Source: an uncultured Oscillospiraceae bacterium (GTDB taxonomy: Bacteria > Bacillota > Clostridia > Oscillospirales > Acutalibacteraceae). Taken from it: a stretch of 43,213 bases of DNA. The stretch lies in the NCBI GenBank assembly GCA_900552115.1, contig URYP01000005.1, forward strand, positions 1-43,213, written 5' to 3'. How positions within the stretch are numbered: the first letter of the stretch is position 1; each line of letters begins with the position of its first letter. The notes beneath the pieces were generated by a model, which saw nothing but the letters and a program-made list of their open reading frames with translations, was not told the origin of the DNA and made no database searches. Made by a program: the position numbers and the translations under genes. Below, in pieces: positions 1 to 6,857 of this stretch.

Positions 1-17
1 TCCGGCCCGGGTTTTTT
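1..17 (+). terminator. Possible right half of a bidirectional terminator at the window edge
   Basis: The first bases read as a GC block (GGCCCGGG) followed directly by six T on the plus strand, as at the 3' side of an intrinsic terminator. The other arm would lie left of the window. It would fit a plus-strand gene converging on spoVAD, or a shared terminator. Only half is visible, so this is tentative. Confidence 0.3.
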
Positions 18-52
18 ATATAGGAACCGTCTTATGAGTATGGCGGCGCCGT

Positions 53-1069
53 TTAATCGGATGGGGCGATCAGATGAATCAAATGCGCGATACCGGGTAT
101 ACTCTCCCCCTGCTGCGAAGAGGTGGGGGACATCAGCGCTCCCGTCGCCATGAACAGCACGTCCTTGAGGTCGTGTTTCTCCATTTTGCTGAGAAGATAA
201 GAACACAGCACCGACGCGGAACAGCCGCATCCCGACCCGCCGGAATGGACGTCCTGCTTTTCACGGTCAAACAGCATCAGACCGCAGTCGTTATAGTTTG
301 AGCCCAGCTTGATCTTTTGGCGGCCGAGCAGCTCCTTGAGCAGCTCACTCCCCACGGCGCCCAGGTCGCCGGTCAGGATCAGGTCGTAGTCCTCAGGGGA
401 GGTTCCGGTATCCTGCAGGTAGTTCTGGAGGGTATCCGCGGCGGCAGGAGCCATCGCCGCGCCCATGTTGTTGGCGTCGGTAATGTTGAGGTCGACGATG
501 CGGCCAATGCAGACGTCGGCTATTTTCACGCCGTTTCCACCCATGCCGACAATGGCGGAACCGGAGGCCGTCGCCGTCCACTGGGATGTTTGCGGACGCT
601 GGCCGCCATATTCCAGCGGGAACCGGAATTGGCGTTCCGCCGTGCAGAAGTGGGACGAGGTGACGGCGGCGCACAGATCGGCGGCGCCGCTGTCGACAAA
701 AATAGCCGCGCTGGCCAGGGTCTGCGCCATGGTGGAACAGGCGCCGAACTGCCCCAGCAGCGGAATGGCGTACTCGCGCAGGCCGAAGGTGGATGCAATG
801 TTCTGGTTTAGGAGATCCCCCGCAAACAGGAACTGAATCTGGGATGGAGACAGCCCCGCCTTATTGACGGCGCGGGTAAACGCTTCCCTTTGCAGGGCGC
901 TCTCCGCCTTTTCCCAGCTTTTTTCTCCCATGGTGGTGTCTTCAAATATCTGATCAAAATAGGTCGCCAGGGGGCCTTCGCCCTCTTTTTTTCCAACGAC
1001 TGCCGCATAGCCGAGGATGCTCGGCCGGCCCGACAGGGTAACCGTATACTGGCCTTTCCGTTCCGGCAT
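53..1069 (-). CDS. spoVAD: Stage V sporulation protein AD (SpoVAD)
   Basis: SpoVAD is part of the SpoVA complex in the inner forespore membrane, which loads dipicolinic acid (Ca-DPA) into the spore and releases it at germination; SpoVAD is its cytosolic DPA-binding subunit with a thiolase-like fold. The 338-residue product has the family's usual length. It carries the expected N-terminal SGRPSILGYAAVVGKKEGEG block, the FGACSTMAQTL segment of the thiolase-like fold near residue 110, and a Gly/Cys-rich GGSGCGCSASV stretch near residue 280. The start is ATG with an AAGGAGG site seven bases upstream. It follows spoVAC by 12 bp and is surely co-transcribed. The usual third gene of the clostridial set, spoVAE, does not begin in the 52 bases left inside the window: no ATG follows the stop, and a T-run lies there. 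Confidence 0.96.
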   Translation of the reverse strand: MPERKGQYTVTLSGRPSILGYAAVVGKKEGEGPLATYFDQIFEDTTMGEKSWEKAESALQREAFTRAVNKAGLSPSQIQFLFAGDLLNQNIASTFGLREYAIPLLGQFGACSTMAQTLASAAIFVDSGAADLCAAVTSSHFCTAERQFRFPLEYGGQRPQTSQWTATASGSAIVGMGGNGVKIADVCIGRIVDLNITDANNMGAAMAPAAADTLQNYLQDTGTSPEDYDLILTGDLGAVGSELLKELLGRQKIKLGSNYNDCGLMLFDREKQDVHSGGSGCGCSASVLCSYLLSKMEKHDLKDVLFMATGALMSPTSSQQGESIPGIAHLIHLIAPSD

Positions 1070-1081
1070 GGGGATTCCTCC

Positions 1082-1525
1082 TTACATCAGTGTAATCACG
1101 TAATAAATCAGGCCATAGATAATAGATGTCACGATACCGTAGACCAAAACCGGCCCGGCAATAGTGAACATTTTAGCGCCCAGCCCCAGGACGTATCCCT
1201 CGCTTTTAAACTCGATGGCTGGCGAAACGATGGAATTGGCAAATCCCGTAATGGGTACCAGGGTGCCGGCGCCGGCGTGCTTGGCGATGTTGTCATAGAC
1301 GTTAAAGCCTGTCAGCACCATACTGATGAAAATAAGGGAAACGGAGCCCACCAGACGGGCGTCCATTTGTTTCAGCCCCGCATTCTGGCATAAATCGGTG
1401 ATGACTTGTCCCAGCGTGCAGATCAGCCCGCCCACAAAAAACGCCCACAGGCAGTTTTTTAAGACCGGCGATTTCGGCGACGCCTTCTTATTCATGCGCT
1501 GATATTCCTGACTGGTCACTTTCAA
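1082..1525 (-). CDS. spoVAC: Stage V sporulation protein AC (SpoVAC)
   Basis: SpoVAC is an integral inner-membrane subunit of the SpoVA DPA channel and is thought to act as a mechanosensitive pore. The protein has the family core: a hydrophobic helix with FFVGGLICTLGQ, then LTGFNVYDNIAKHAGAGTLVPITGFANS and EFKSEGYVLGLGAKMF, and a hydrophobic C-terminus. I place the start at TTG 1525. AGAGGGG lies about nine bases upstream and the product is about 147 residues, close to the roughly 150 of the family. A longer frame opens at GTG 1567, but that GTG touches a well-matched sigma-G -10 box (1564-1558), so the transcript should begin inside that extension. GTG 1519 is a further alternative. spoVAD follows 12 bp downstream. 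No spoVAA or spoVAB is present, as is usual in Clostridia. Confidence 0.93.
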   Translation of the reverse strand: MKVTSQEYQRMNKKASPKSPVLKNCLWAFFVGGLICTLGQVITDLCQNAGLKQMDARLVGSVSLIFISMVLTGFNVYDNIAKHAGAGTLVPITGFANSIVSPAIEFKSEGYVLGLGAKMFTIAGPVLVYGIVTSIIYGLIYYVITLM

Positions 1526-1557
1526 CGGAAAAACGCCCCTCTCAGTAAAGATGGAAA

Positions 1558-1586
1558 TAGTATGCACGGATTTTTCGGCCTTATTC
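1558..1586 (-). promoter_or_regulatory. Sigma-G-type forespore promoter for spoVAC-spoVAD
   Basis: On the minus strand GAATA (1586-1582), 17 bases and CATACTA (1564-1558) match the known sigma-G pattern (about GnATR, 17-18 bp, CATnnTA). The site overlaps the 3' end of the oxidoreductase gene and lies about 33 bp before the TTG proposed as the spoVAC start. spoVA is a classical sigma-G operon, so motif and context agree. Confidence 0.75.
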
Positions 1587-3062
1587 AGACAATTTGTAGC
1601 GTGTCAGCGGCCGGTGGGCCGGCGTATTCAGCAGGCGGCCGGCGTAATCGAAGCGTGAACCGTGGCAGGGGCAGTCCCAGGAGGATTCCTCGCTGTTCCA
1701 GGAGAGCACACAGCCCATATGAGTGCAGATCGGCTTTACGAGGAACAGCTTGCCGTCACGCCGTTTATAAGCGCCGACCCGTTTGCCTCCCACAAAAAGC
1801 ATACGTCCCTCACCCGGCCGGAGGCTGGCCAGTTCCTCGTCGGGTACGCGGCAATATCCGCCGATGTAATGCTTCAGGACGCGGGCGTTTTCGATATAAT
1901 ACGATTTACGGCTGGCGACTGAACGGGAAGGGGAAAACAGGGACGTATACGTTGGCGCGTCACCGGTGATGACGCCGGAGAGGATGGAAGCGGCCGTCAT
2001 GCTGCCTGTCATGCCCCATTTGTTAAAGCCAGTGGCCAGATATACGCGTGTGTGAGCGGTTTCGGCTTGCAGATACCGGCCGATATAGGGGATTCCGTCC
2101 GGCGTCATGCAGTCCTGCGCCGACCAGGCGGCGGCGATCTGCCGGCCGGGATACCAGGGAGCGGATTGGGCGATCAATTGATGGTAGGGATGCCGGCGGT
2201 TGGGCAGTCCGGTTTTGTGTGAACCGCCGCCGATCAGGACGCCGTCATCGTAGGAGCGCAAGGACAGATCGTTTTCACCGGCGCCCCAGTACATTTCAGA
2301 AAGGGGCGGCACACCGGCGGCTGCCAGCACATAGGACCGTTCCTGCCACATGCGGGCAAAGTAGCGGCCCGGCATGTCCCAAAAAGGGAAGTGGGTGGTC
2401 AGGATGGCGACGTCCGCGCGGATAGTGCCGCGGGTCGTGACCAGATAATCCTCGTCCAATCCCACGGCAGTGGTATGGGGGCAAAAGACGACCCCTTTCC
2501 GGCGCAGCCAGTCGGCCAGCCCATAGGCAAATTTGAGCGGATGGAACCGGGCTCCCCCAAAGGTGTGAAGAACCGCCGTCACCGGAAAGGGAAGCTCGGA
2601 ATGCTGGTCAAAGGCGAAGGCGCGGCCCAAGCGGGTAAGGGCCTCTGCCTCCAGCTCCAGCTTGCGCTGTCCCTCGTCGTCGGTACTGTACAGCGCGTTG
2701 GGGCAGGGAACATAGTCGCAGGAAAGCCCCAGCCTGGCGATCAGTTTTTCATACGCAGTTTCGGCATCCCGCGCGGCTTCCAGATACTGCGCGGCGGCTT
2801 CCTCGCCGTTCTCCTGCATCAGGCGCTGATAGATCAGCCCGTGCTGGGACGTGATTTTGGCCGTGGTATGGGCGGTGACGCCTCCGGCAATATTGTCGGC
2901 CTCCAGTATCACGATATCCGTCACCTGTCTGCGCAGGAGGAAGCAGGCGGTCAACAGACCGCACAGGCCGCTGCCTACGATGACCGCCTGCGCGCGGGCG
3001 GGCGGCGGCTGTACCGGCAGACGATAGGGCGGTATTTGTTGCCAAATCGATAAATGGTCCAT
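1581..3062 (-). CDS. FAD-dependent oxidoreductase with C-terminal Rieske [2Fe-2S] domain
   Basis: This is a DAO-type FAD oxidoreductase joined to a Rieske iron-sulfur domain, the arrangement of Bacillus YhfW-like proteins; the substrate is unknown. The FAD/NAD(P)-binding fold starts near residue 26 (AVIVGSGLCG, dinucleotide glycines 30-35), with an acidic end of strand 2 (ILEAD) and a substrate domain between. The C-terminal 100 residues form the Rieske domain: CTHMGC at 446-451 and CPCHGS at 464-469. The predicted cluster ligands are C446, H448, C464 and H467, with C451 and C466 as the usual disulfide pair. The ATG start has AGGGGG upstream. The gene ends 56 bp before the proposed spoVAC start, and spoVA has its own promoter inside its 3' end, so a sporulation role is possible but unproven. 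Confidence 0.92.
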   Translation of the reverse strand: MDHLSIWQQIPPYRLPVQPPPARAQAVIVGSGLCGLLTACFLLRRQVTDIVILEADNIAGGVTAHTTAKITSQHGLIYQRLMQENGEEAAAQYLEAARDAETAYEKLIARLGLSCDYVPCPNALYSTDDEGQRKLELEAEALTRLGRAFAFDQHSELPFPVTAVLHTFGGARFHPLKFAYGLADWLRRKGVVFCPHTTAVGLDEDYLVTTRGTIRADVAILTTHFPFWDMPGRYFARMWQERSYVLAAAGVPPLSEMYWGAGENDLSLRSYDDGVLIGGGSHKTGLPNRRHPYHQLIAQSAPWYPGRQIAAAWSAQDCMTPDGIPYIGRYLQAETAHTRVYLATGFNKWGMTGSMTAASILSGVITGDAPTYTSLFSPSRSVASRKSYYIENARVLKHYIGGYCRVPDEELASLRPGEGRMLFVGGKRVGAYKRRDGKLFLVKPICTHMGCVLSWNSEESSWDCPCHGSRFDYAGRLLNTPAHRPLTRYKLSE

Positions 3063-3098
3063 GGAAATCCCCCTTTTGCAGGTAGTATGTCCGATCGA

Positions 3099-3127
3099 TT
3101 GTCAAATACTCCCGGCCGTGGTATAAT
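3099..3127 (+). promoter_or_regulatory. Sigma-A promoter for the gene at 3238
   Basis: TTGTCA (3099-3104), a 17-bp spacer and TATAAT (3122-3127), with TGG just before the -10 box (extended -10). It lies in the gap between divergent genes and reads to the right, giving a leader of about 100 nt. Confidence 0.7.
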
Positions 3128-3237
3128 CGTTTCAAACCGGTGGCTTACAGACATGCATGCTTCGGCCCGAAGGGGCATGGCTATGGAAAAAGGCGGGCAG
3201 GGCGGAGCCCATTTATATTGGACGGAGGTATTCATGC

Positions 3238-3696
3238 ATGCAAGGCTTTTTTAAAGCATTGACAAGCGAAAGAAAGAACGATATGCTCCCCGAAAAATAC
3301 AATTATTTTGGAAAGCTTATCGGCAGTTGGAAAATCAATTATGTCGATAACAGCCATTCGCACGCCATGATGGGCGAATGGCATTTTTCGTGGGTCCTGG
3401 AAGGAATGGCCATACAGGATGTTATTGTTTTGCCCGGTTTTGAATACGGAACGACGCTTCGTGTCTATAATCCCGGCACACATGCCTGGGATGTCGCCTA
3501 TGGGTATACGGGGAAAATTATGCGTTTTGAAGCTAGGAAGCAAGCTGATACCATCGTCCTTACAAACATCGAGGATAAAAGAAGAAAATGGGTGTTTGTC
3601 CAAATTGCAGATGACCATTTTCACTGGCAGGATATTACCGTAAGTGATGACGGCGAATGGCAGGCTAACTTTGATTTATATGCGGAACGTATATAA
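3238..3696 (+). CDS. Small DUF1579/lipocalin-like conserved protein
   Basis: The 152-residue product has no signal peptide or membrane segment. Its pattern is that of a small beta-barrel family such as DUF1579: an early F-x-K-L-I-G-S-W block, W-x-F-x-W-V-L-E-G-M near residue 45, then alternating strands with conserved Trp and Gly and a polar C-terminus. The family assignment is by pattern only and the function is unknown. The start at ATG 3238 is chosen because GGAGG lies nine bases upstream (3224-3228); the longer upstream frame looks non-coding. It is a single-gene unit with its own promoter, and it is visibly more AT-rich than its neighbours, which could mean acquisition by transfer. Confidence 0.8.
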   Translation: MQGFFKALTSERKNDMLPEKYNYFGKLIGSWKINYVDNSHSHAMMGEWHFSWVLEGMAIQDVIVLPGFEYGTTLRVYNPGTHAWDVAYGYTGKIMRFEARKQADTIVLTNIEDKRRKWVFVQIADDHFHWQDITVSDDGEWQANFDLYAERI

Positions 3697-3700
3697 ATAC

Positions 3701-3724
3701 ATTCCGCGCAGGATTCCGCGCAGG
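3701..3724 (+). repeat. 12-bp tandem duplication
   Basis: ATTCCGCGCAGG occurs twice in direct succession (3701-3712, 3713-3724), just after the stop of the DUF1579-like gene. Either TTCCGC copy can pair with GCGGAA at the gene's 3' end (about 3682-3687), giving two possible hairpins. No T-run follows, so it is not a standard terminator. Confidence 0.8.
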
Positions 3725-3810
3725 ATTTATTCTTAATACGAGGTACACGGCGCCCTTTTACGGCGGTCAGAGTAGAACACAGGAACGGTATACCCTCAGG
3801 AGGTTAAACT

Positions 3811-4251
3811 ATGGAACTAAGAATAAAACGACTGGACGAACAGGCAAAGCTGCCGGTACGGGCCACCGCCGGAAGCGCGGGAATGGATCTGCATGCGCGG
3901 CTGGATGAACCGTTGGTTGTCGAGCCAGGCGGCCGGGTGCTGGTGCCGACGGGCATTGCCGTGGCGCTGCCGTCAGCGGAAACCGTGGGGCTGGTTTTTG
4001 CCCGCAGCGGCCTAGCGGTGAAAAAAGGGCTGACCCTTTCCAATGGCGTGGGTGTGATCGATAGCGATTACACCGGTGAAATCAAGGTGGGATTGGTTAA
4101 TTTGGGAACAGAAGCCTACCACATTCAACCGGACGAACGCATTGCGCAATTTGTGGTGATGCCGGTTTGCCTGCCGATGATACGGGAGGTGTCTGTCCTG
4201 GAAGAAACCGGACGGGGCAGCGGCGGCTTTGGTTCCACGGGAGCGGTGTGA
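3811..4251 (+). CDS. dut: Deoxyuridine 5'-triphosphate nucleotidohydrolase (dUTPase)
   Basis: It hydrolyses dUTP to dUMP and pyrophosphate, keeping uracil out of DNA and feeding dTMP synthesis. At 146 residues it is a typical trimeric dUTPase, and all five family motifs are present in order: AGSAGMDL (I), ARSGLAVKKGL (II), NGVGVIDSDYTGEI with the catalytic Asp (III), ERIAQFV (IV) and the C-terminal GRGSGGFGSTG arm (V). An AGGAGG site precedes the ATG. Its stop codon overlaps the maf start by one base (TGATG), so the two nucleotide-cleaning enzymes are translationally coupled. No convincing promoter was found in the short gap upstream. Confidence 0.97.
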   Translation: MELRIKRLDEQAKLPVRATAGSAGMDLHARLDEPLVVEPGGRVLVPTGIAVALPSAETVGLVFARSGLAVKKGLTLSNGVGVIDSDYTGEIKVGLVNLGTEAYHIQPDERIAQFVVMPVCLPMIREVSVLEETGRGSGGFGSTGAV

Positions 4252-4820
4252 TGGAGCGGCTGGTTTTGGCGTCCGCCTCTCCCCGGCGGCGGGAAATCCT
4301 CGATCTGCTGGGGCTGGATTATGAGGTGATGCCGGCGGTGGGGGAGGAATCGCTCGATCCGGCCCTGCCGCTGGAACAAGCGGTTATCGGGGTGGCCCGC
4401 GCCAAGGCGGAGGAGGTAGCCGCCCATTATCCCGGTCGGCTGGTGCTGGGAGCGGATACGACGGTTGCGGTGGACAGCCAGCCGCTTGGTAAGCCGCGGG
4501 ACGAGCAGGAAGCGGCGGCGATGCTGCGGCTTTTACAGGGGCGTTGGCATCGGGTGCTGACCGGCGTTTGGGTATGCGGCCCGGCGGGCGGCGGCGGGTT
4601 CTGCAGCGCTACCAATGTGGAATTTTATCCCTTAAGCAACGAAGAAATCACCGCCTATATCGCTACAGGAGAGCCAATGGATAAGGCGGGCGGATACGGT
4701 ATACAGGGGCGGGGTATGCGTTTTGTGCGGCAGATAAACGGCGACTTTTATACCGTGATGGGACTGCCAGGTGCCCGGCTGTGGCATTTTTTACAGGATT
4801 ATCCGGTAATTAACGGTTAA
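4251..4820 (+). CDS. maf: Maf-family nucleoside triphosphate pyrophosphatase
   Basis: Maf proteins hydrolyse non-canonical or excess nucleotides (the YhdE type prefers dTTP and UTP) and have been linked to septum formation. The 189-residue product shows the family signatures: the phosphate loop SASPRR (residues 8-13), GADTTV with the catalytic Asp (67-72), GKPRD (80-84), GRWHRVLTG (97-105) and the late DKAGGYGIQG block. The start is ATG 4251, which shares one base with the dut stop codon. A longer frame opening at 4167 lies entirely inside dut and is rejected. dut-maf therefore forms a compact two-gene nucleotide-pool sanitation unit. Confidence 0.95.
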   Translation: MERLVLASASPRRREILDLLGLDYEVMPAVGEESLDPALPLEQAVIGVARAKAEEVAAHYPGRLVLGADTTVAVDSQPLGKPRDEQEAAAMLRLLQGRWHRVLTGVWVCGPAGGGGFCSATNVEFYPLSNEEITAYIATGEPMDKAGGYGIQGRGMRFVRQINGDFYTVMGLPGARLWHFLQDYPVING

Positions 4821-4866
4821 GAGGGCAAAAAACCGGCATATCCACAAACTTTTTGCTTGGAAACCG

Positions 4867-4895
4867 TTTACTTTTTGAAAAAGGTGTACTATAAT
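4867..4895 (+). promoter_or_regulatory. Sigma-A promoter for mgsA
   Basis: TTTACT (4867-4872), a 17-bp spacer and a consensus TATAAT (4890-4895). The gap between maf and mgsA is AT-rich here. The leader would be about 70 nt. The -35 box is only a moderate match. Confidence 0.6.
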
Positions 4896-4970
4896 ACTAA
4901 CTTGATATAGTTTCCTTTGCGGTAGGGCCCGAGGGGAAGGCTGGATAGAAAACATGAAGGAGATGCAACG

Positions 4971-5378
4971 ATGAATATTGCTCTGATTGCCCACGACGCC
5001 AAAAAAGAACTGATGGTGCAGTTTTGCATTGCCTATTGCGGGATTCTCAGCCGTCATACCATTTGCGCCACCGGCACGACGGGCAAAATGGTTGCCGAAG
5101 CGACGGGACTTGAAATTACCCGCTATCTCAGTGGATCGCAGGGCGGGGACCAGCAGATTTCCGCCCGGATTGCCTGCGACGAAATTGATTTGCTGCTGTT
5201 TTTCCGCGATCCTATGACGGTTAAAGCGCATGAGCCCAAAGAAAACGATATGTTCCGGCTCTGCGATATGCGCAATATTCCGGTGGCCACCAATATCGCC
5301 ACCGCTGAGGTGCTGATCCATGGGCTGGAGCGCGGCGATATGGACTGGCGCAATATTGTCAATGAGGACCGGAGCTGA
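4971..5378 (+). CDS. mgsA: Methylglyoxal synthase
   Basis: It converts dihydroxyacetone phosphate to methylglyoxal and phosphate, a bypass of lower glycolysis used when sugar phosphates pile up or phosphate is scarce. The 135 residues cover the single MGS-like domain. Visible features are ALIAHDAKK at the N-terminus, the phosphate-binding GTTG (residues 35-38), GSQGGDQQI with the catalytic Asp at 60, FFRDP (77-81), an AHEP segment holding the conserved active-site His (87), and IPVATNIATAE near the end. AAGGAGA lies seven bases before the ATG. It has its own promoter and looks monocistronic, since 130 bp separate it from hisS. Confidence 0.96.
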   Translation: MNIALIAHDAKKELMVQFCIAYCGILSRHTICATGTTGKMVAEATGLEITRYLSGSQGGDQQISARIACDEIDLLLFFRDPMTVKAHEPKENDMFRLCDMRNIPVATNIATAEVLIHGLERGDMDWRNIVNEDRS

Positions 5379-5508
5379 CGGCGGACGTCAGATATATTTA
5401 TAAAGGCAGAAAGACAGAGTATACGGGCGGACGCGACATGCCTCACCGGGGGCCGCTGCGTCTGCCCCTTGCTGTTATAGTATTTTTCCCCAGAAAGGAA
5501 CGATTTAG

Positions 5509-6843
5509 ATGGCGCTTATTACCAAAGCAATACGGGGCACGCAGGATATGCTGCCGGCGGATAGCCACAAATGGCAGTATATGGAGCAGACGGCACTGGC
5601 GGTGGCACAGGATTTTGGCTATCGTGAAATGCGGGTGCCGGTTTTTGAACATACGGAGCTGTTTCACCGGTCGGTCGGAGAAACCACGGATGTGGTGCAA
5701 AAAGAAATGTACACCTTTGAAGATAAAGGCGGCCGATCGATCACTCTTCGTCCGGAGGGGACGGCCGGTATGGCGCGCGCCCTGCTGGAACACGGACTGA
5801 ATAACGACGTCCTGCCTATTAAAGTCTCCTACCTGACGTCCTGCTACCGGTATGAAAAGCCGCAGGCCGGCCGGCTGCGTGAATTCCACCAGTTTGGTGT
5901 GGAATGTTTCGGCGCGGCGGCGCCCACAGCGGATGCCGAGGTGATTGCCCTGGCCCGCACGGTGCTGCAGTCGCTTGGGGTAGAGGGCGTGAGCCTGCAC
6001 ATCAATTCCATCGGCTGCCCGGAGTGCCGCGCGCGGTACCACGAAGCGCTGAAGGCCTATTTTGAATCCCGCCGGGACGAGCTGTGCGAAACCTGCCTGG
6101 GACGGCTGGAACGCAACCCCATGCGGATTCTTGACTGCAAATCGCCGGTATGCTCCGCCATTGCGGCGGATGCGCCGGTGATGCTGGAGTATTTGTGCGA
6201 CGACTGCCGGGATCATTTTGAAACGGTGAAAAGCTGCCTGGACGAGGCGGAAATCGGGTATGAGATCGATCCGCACATTGTACGGGGGCTGGACTACTAC
6301 ACCCGGACCGTCTTTGAATTCGTGTCCGATGCGCTGGGCGCGCAGGCGGTGGTCTGCGGCGGCGGACGTTACGACGGCCTGATCGAGGAGCTGGGAGGCC
6401 CGCATCTGCCCTCTCTGGGCTTCGCTATGGGGCTGGAGCGGCTGCTGATGGTGATGGACGCGAAAGGAGCGGCTTTTCCGGAACCGCCCCGCTGCGAGGT
6501 GTATTTCGCCTCCATGGGCGACGCGGCGGCCAAGCGCTGCTTTGCGCTGGTGTCCCATTTGCGGGAAGGCGGCGTGGCGGCCCAGTGCGACACCGTCGGC
6601 CGCGGGCTCAAGGCGCAGATGAAATATGCTGACAAAATAGGCGCCCGTTACACAGTCGTGGTGGGGGATAATGAACTGGAAACGGGAGTAGCCGGGCTGA
6701 AGGATATGCAGACCGGCGACACAAAAGACATTGCGCTGGATGACAGCCTGTATACCACGCTGTACAACCTGTCGCTTGACCGGCAGCTTGCGGATATGGC
6801 CGATTTGTTCGGTGAGGAGCTGCAAAACGGGATACAGGAATGA
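5509..6843 (+). CDS. hisS: Histidine-tRNA ligase (HisRS)
   Basis: A class II aminoacyl-tRNA synthetase that charges tRNA-His. At 444 residues it has standard length. The N-terminus (AIRGTQDMLP) and class II motif 1 region are typical. Motif 2 appears as CYRYEKPQAGRLREFHQFG. The two histidine-binding peptides are clear as VRGLDYYTRTVFEF and VCGGGRYDGL, and motif 3 is GFAMGLERLL. The last 100 residues form the anticodon-binding domain. An AAAGGA site lies nine bases before the ATG. It is followed after 14 bp by aspS, the common hisS-aspS pair of Firmicutes. The 130-bp upstream gap is too short for a full T-box leader and I see none. Confidence 0.97.
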   Translation: MALITKAIRGTQDMLPADSHKWQYMEQTALAVAQDFGYREMRVPVFEHTELFHRSVGETTDVVQKEMYTFEDKGGRSITLRPEGTAGMARALLEHGLNNDVLPIKVSYLTSCYRYEKPQAGRLREFHQFGVECFGAAAPTADAEVIALARTVLQSLGVEGVSLHINSIGCPECRARYHEALKAYFESRRDELCETCLGRLERNPMRILDCKSPVCSAIAADAPVMLEYLCDDCRDHFETVKSCLDEAEIGYEIDPHIVRGLDYYTRTVFEFVSDALGAQAVVCGGGRYDGLIEELGGPHLPSLGFAMGLERLLMVMDAKGAAFPEPPRCEVYFASMGDAAAKRCFALVSHLREGGVAAQCDTVGRGLKAQMKYADKIGARYTVVVGDNELETGVAGLKDMQTGDTKDIALDDSLYTTLYNLSLDRQLADMADLFGEELQNGIQE

Positions 6844-6857
6844 AAGGATGAGGGGCC

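Noticed and set aside
3789..3794. TATACC as -10 box of dut
   Set aside because: It has no -35 partner at 16-18 bp and lies only five bases before the ribosome-binding site.
5379..5508. Possible T-box leader upstream of hisS
   Set aside because: The gap is only 130 bp, I find no T-box sequence (about TGGNACCGCG) and no terminator/antiterminator pair.
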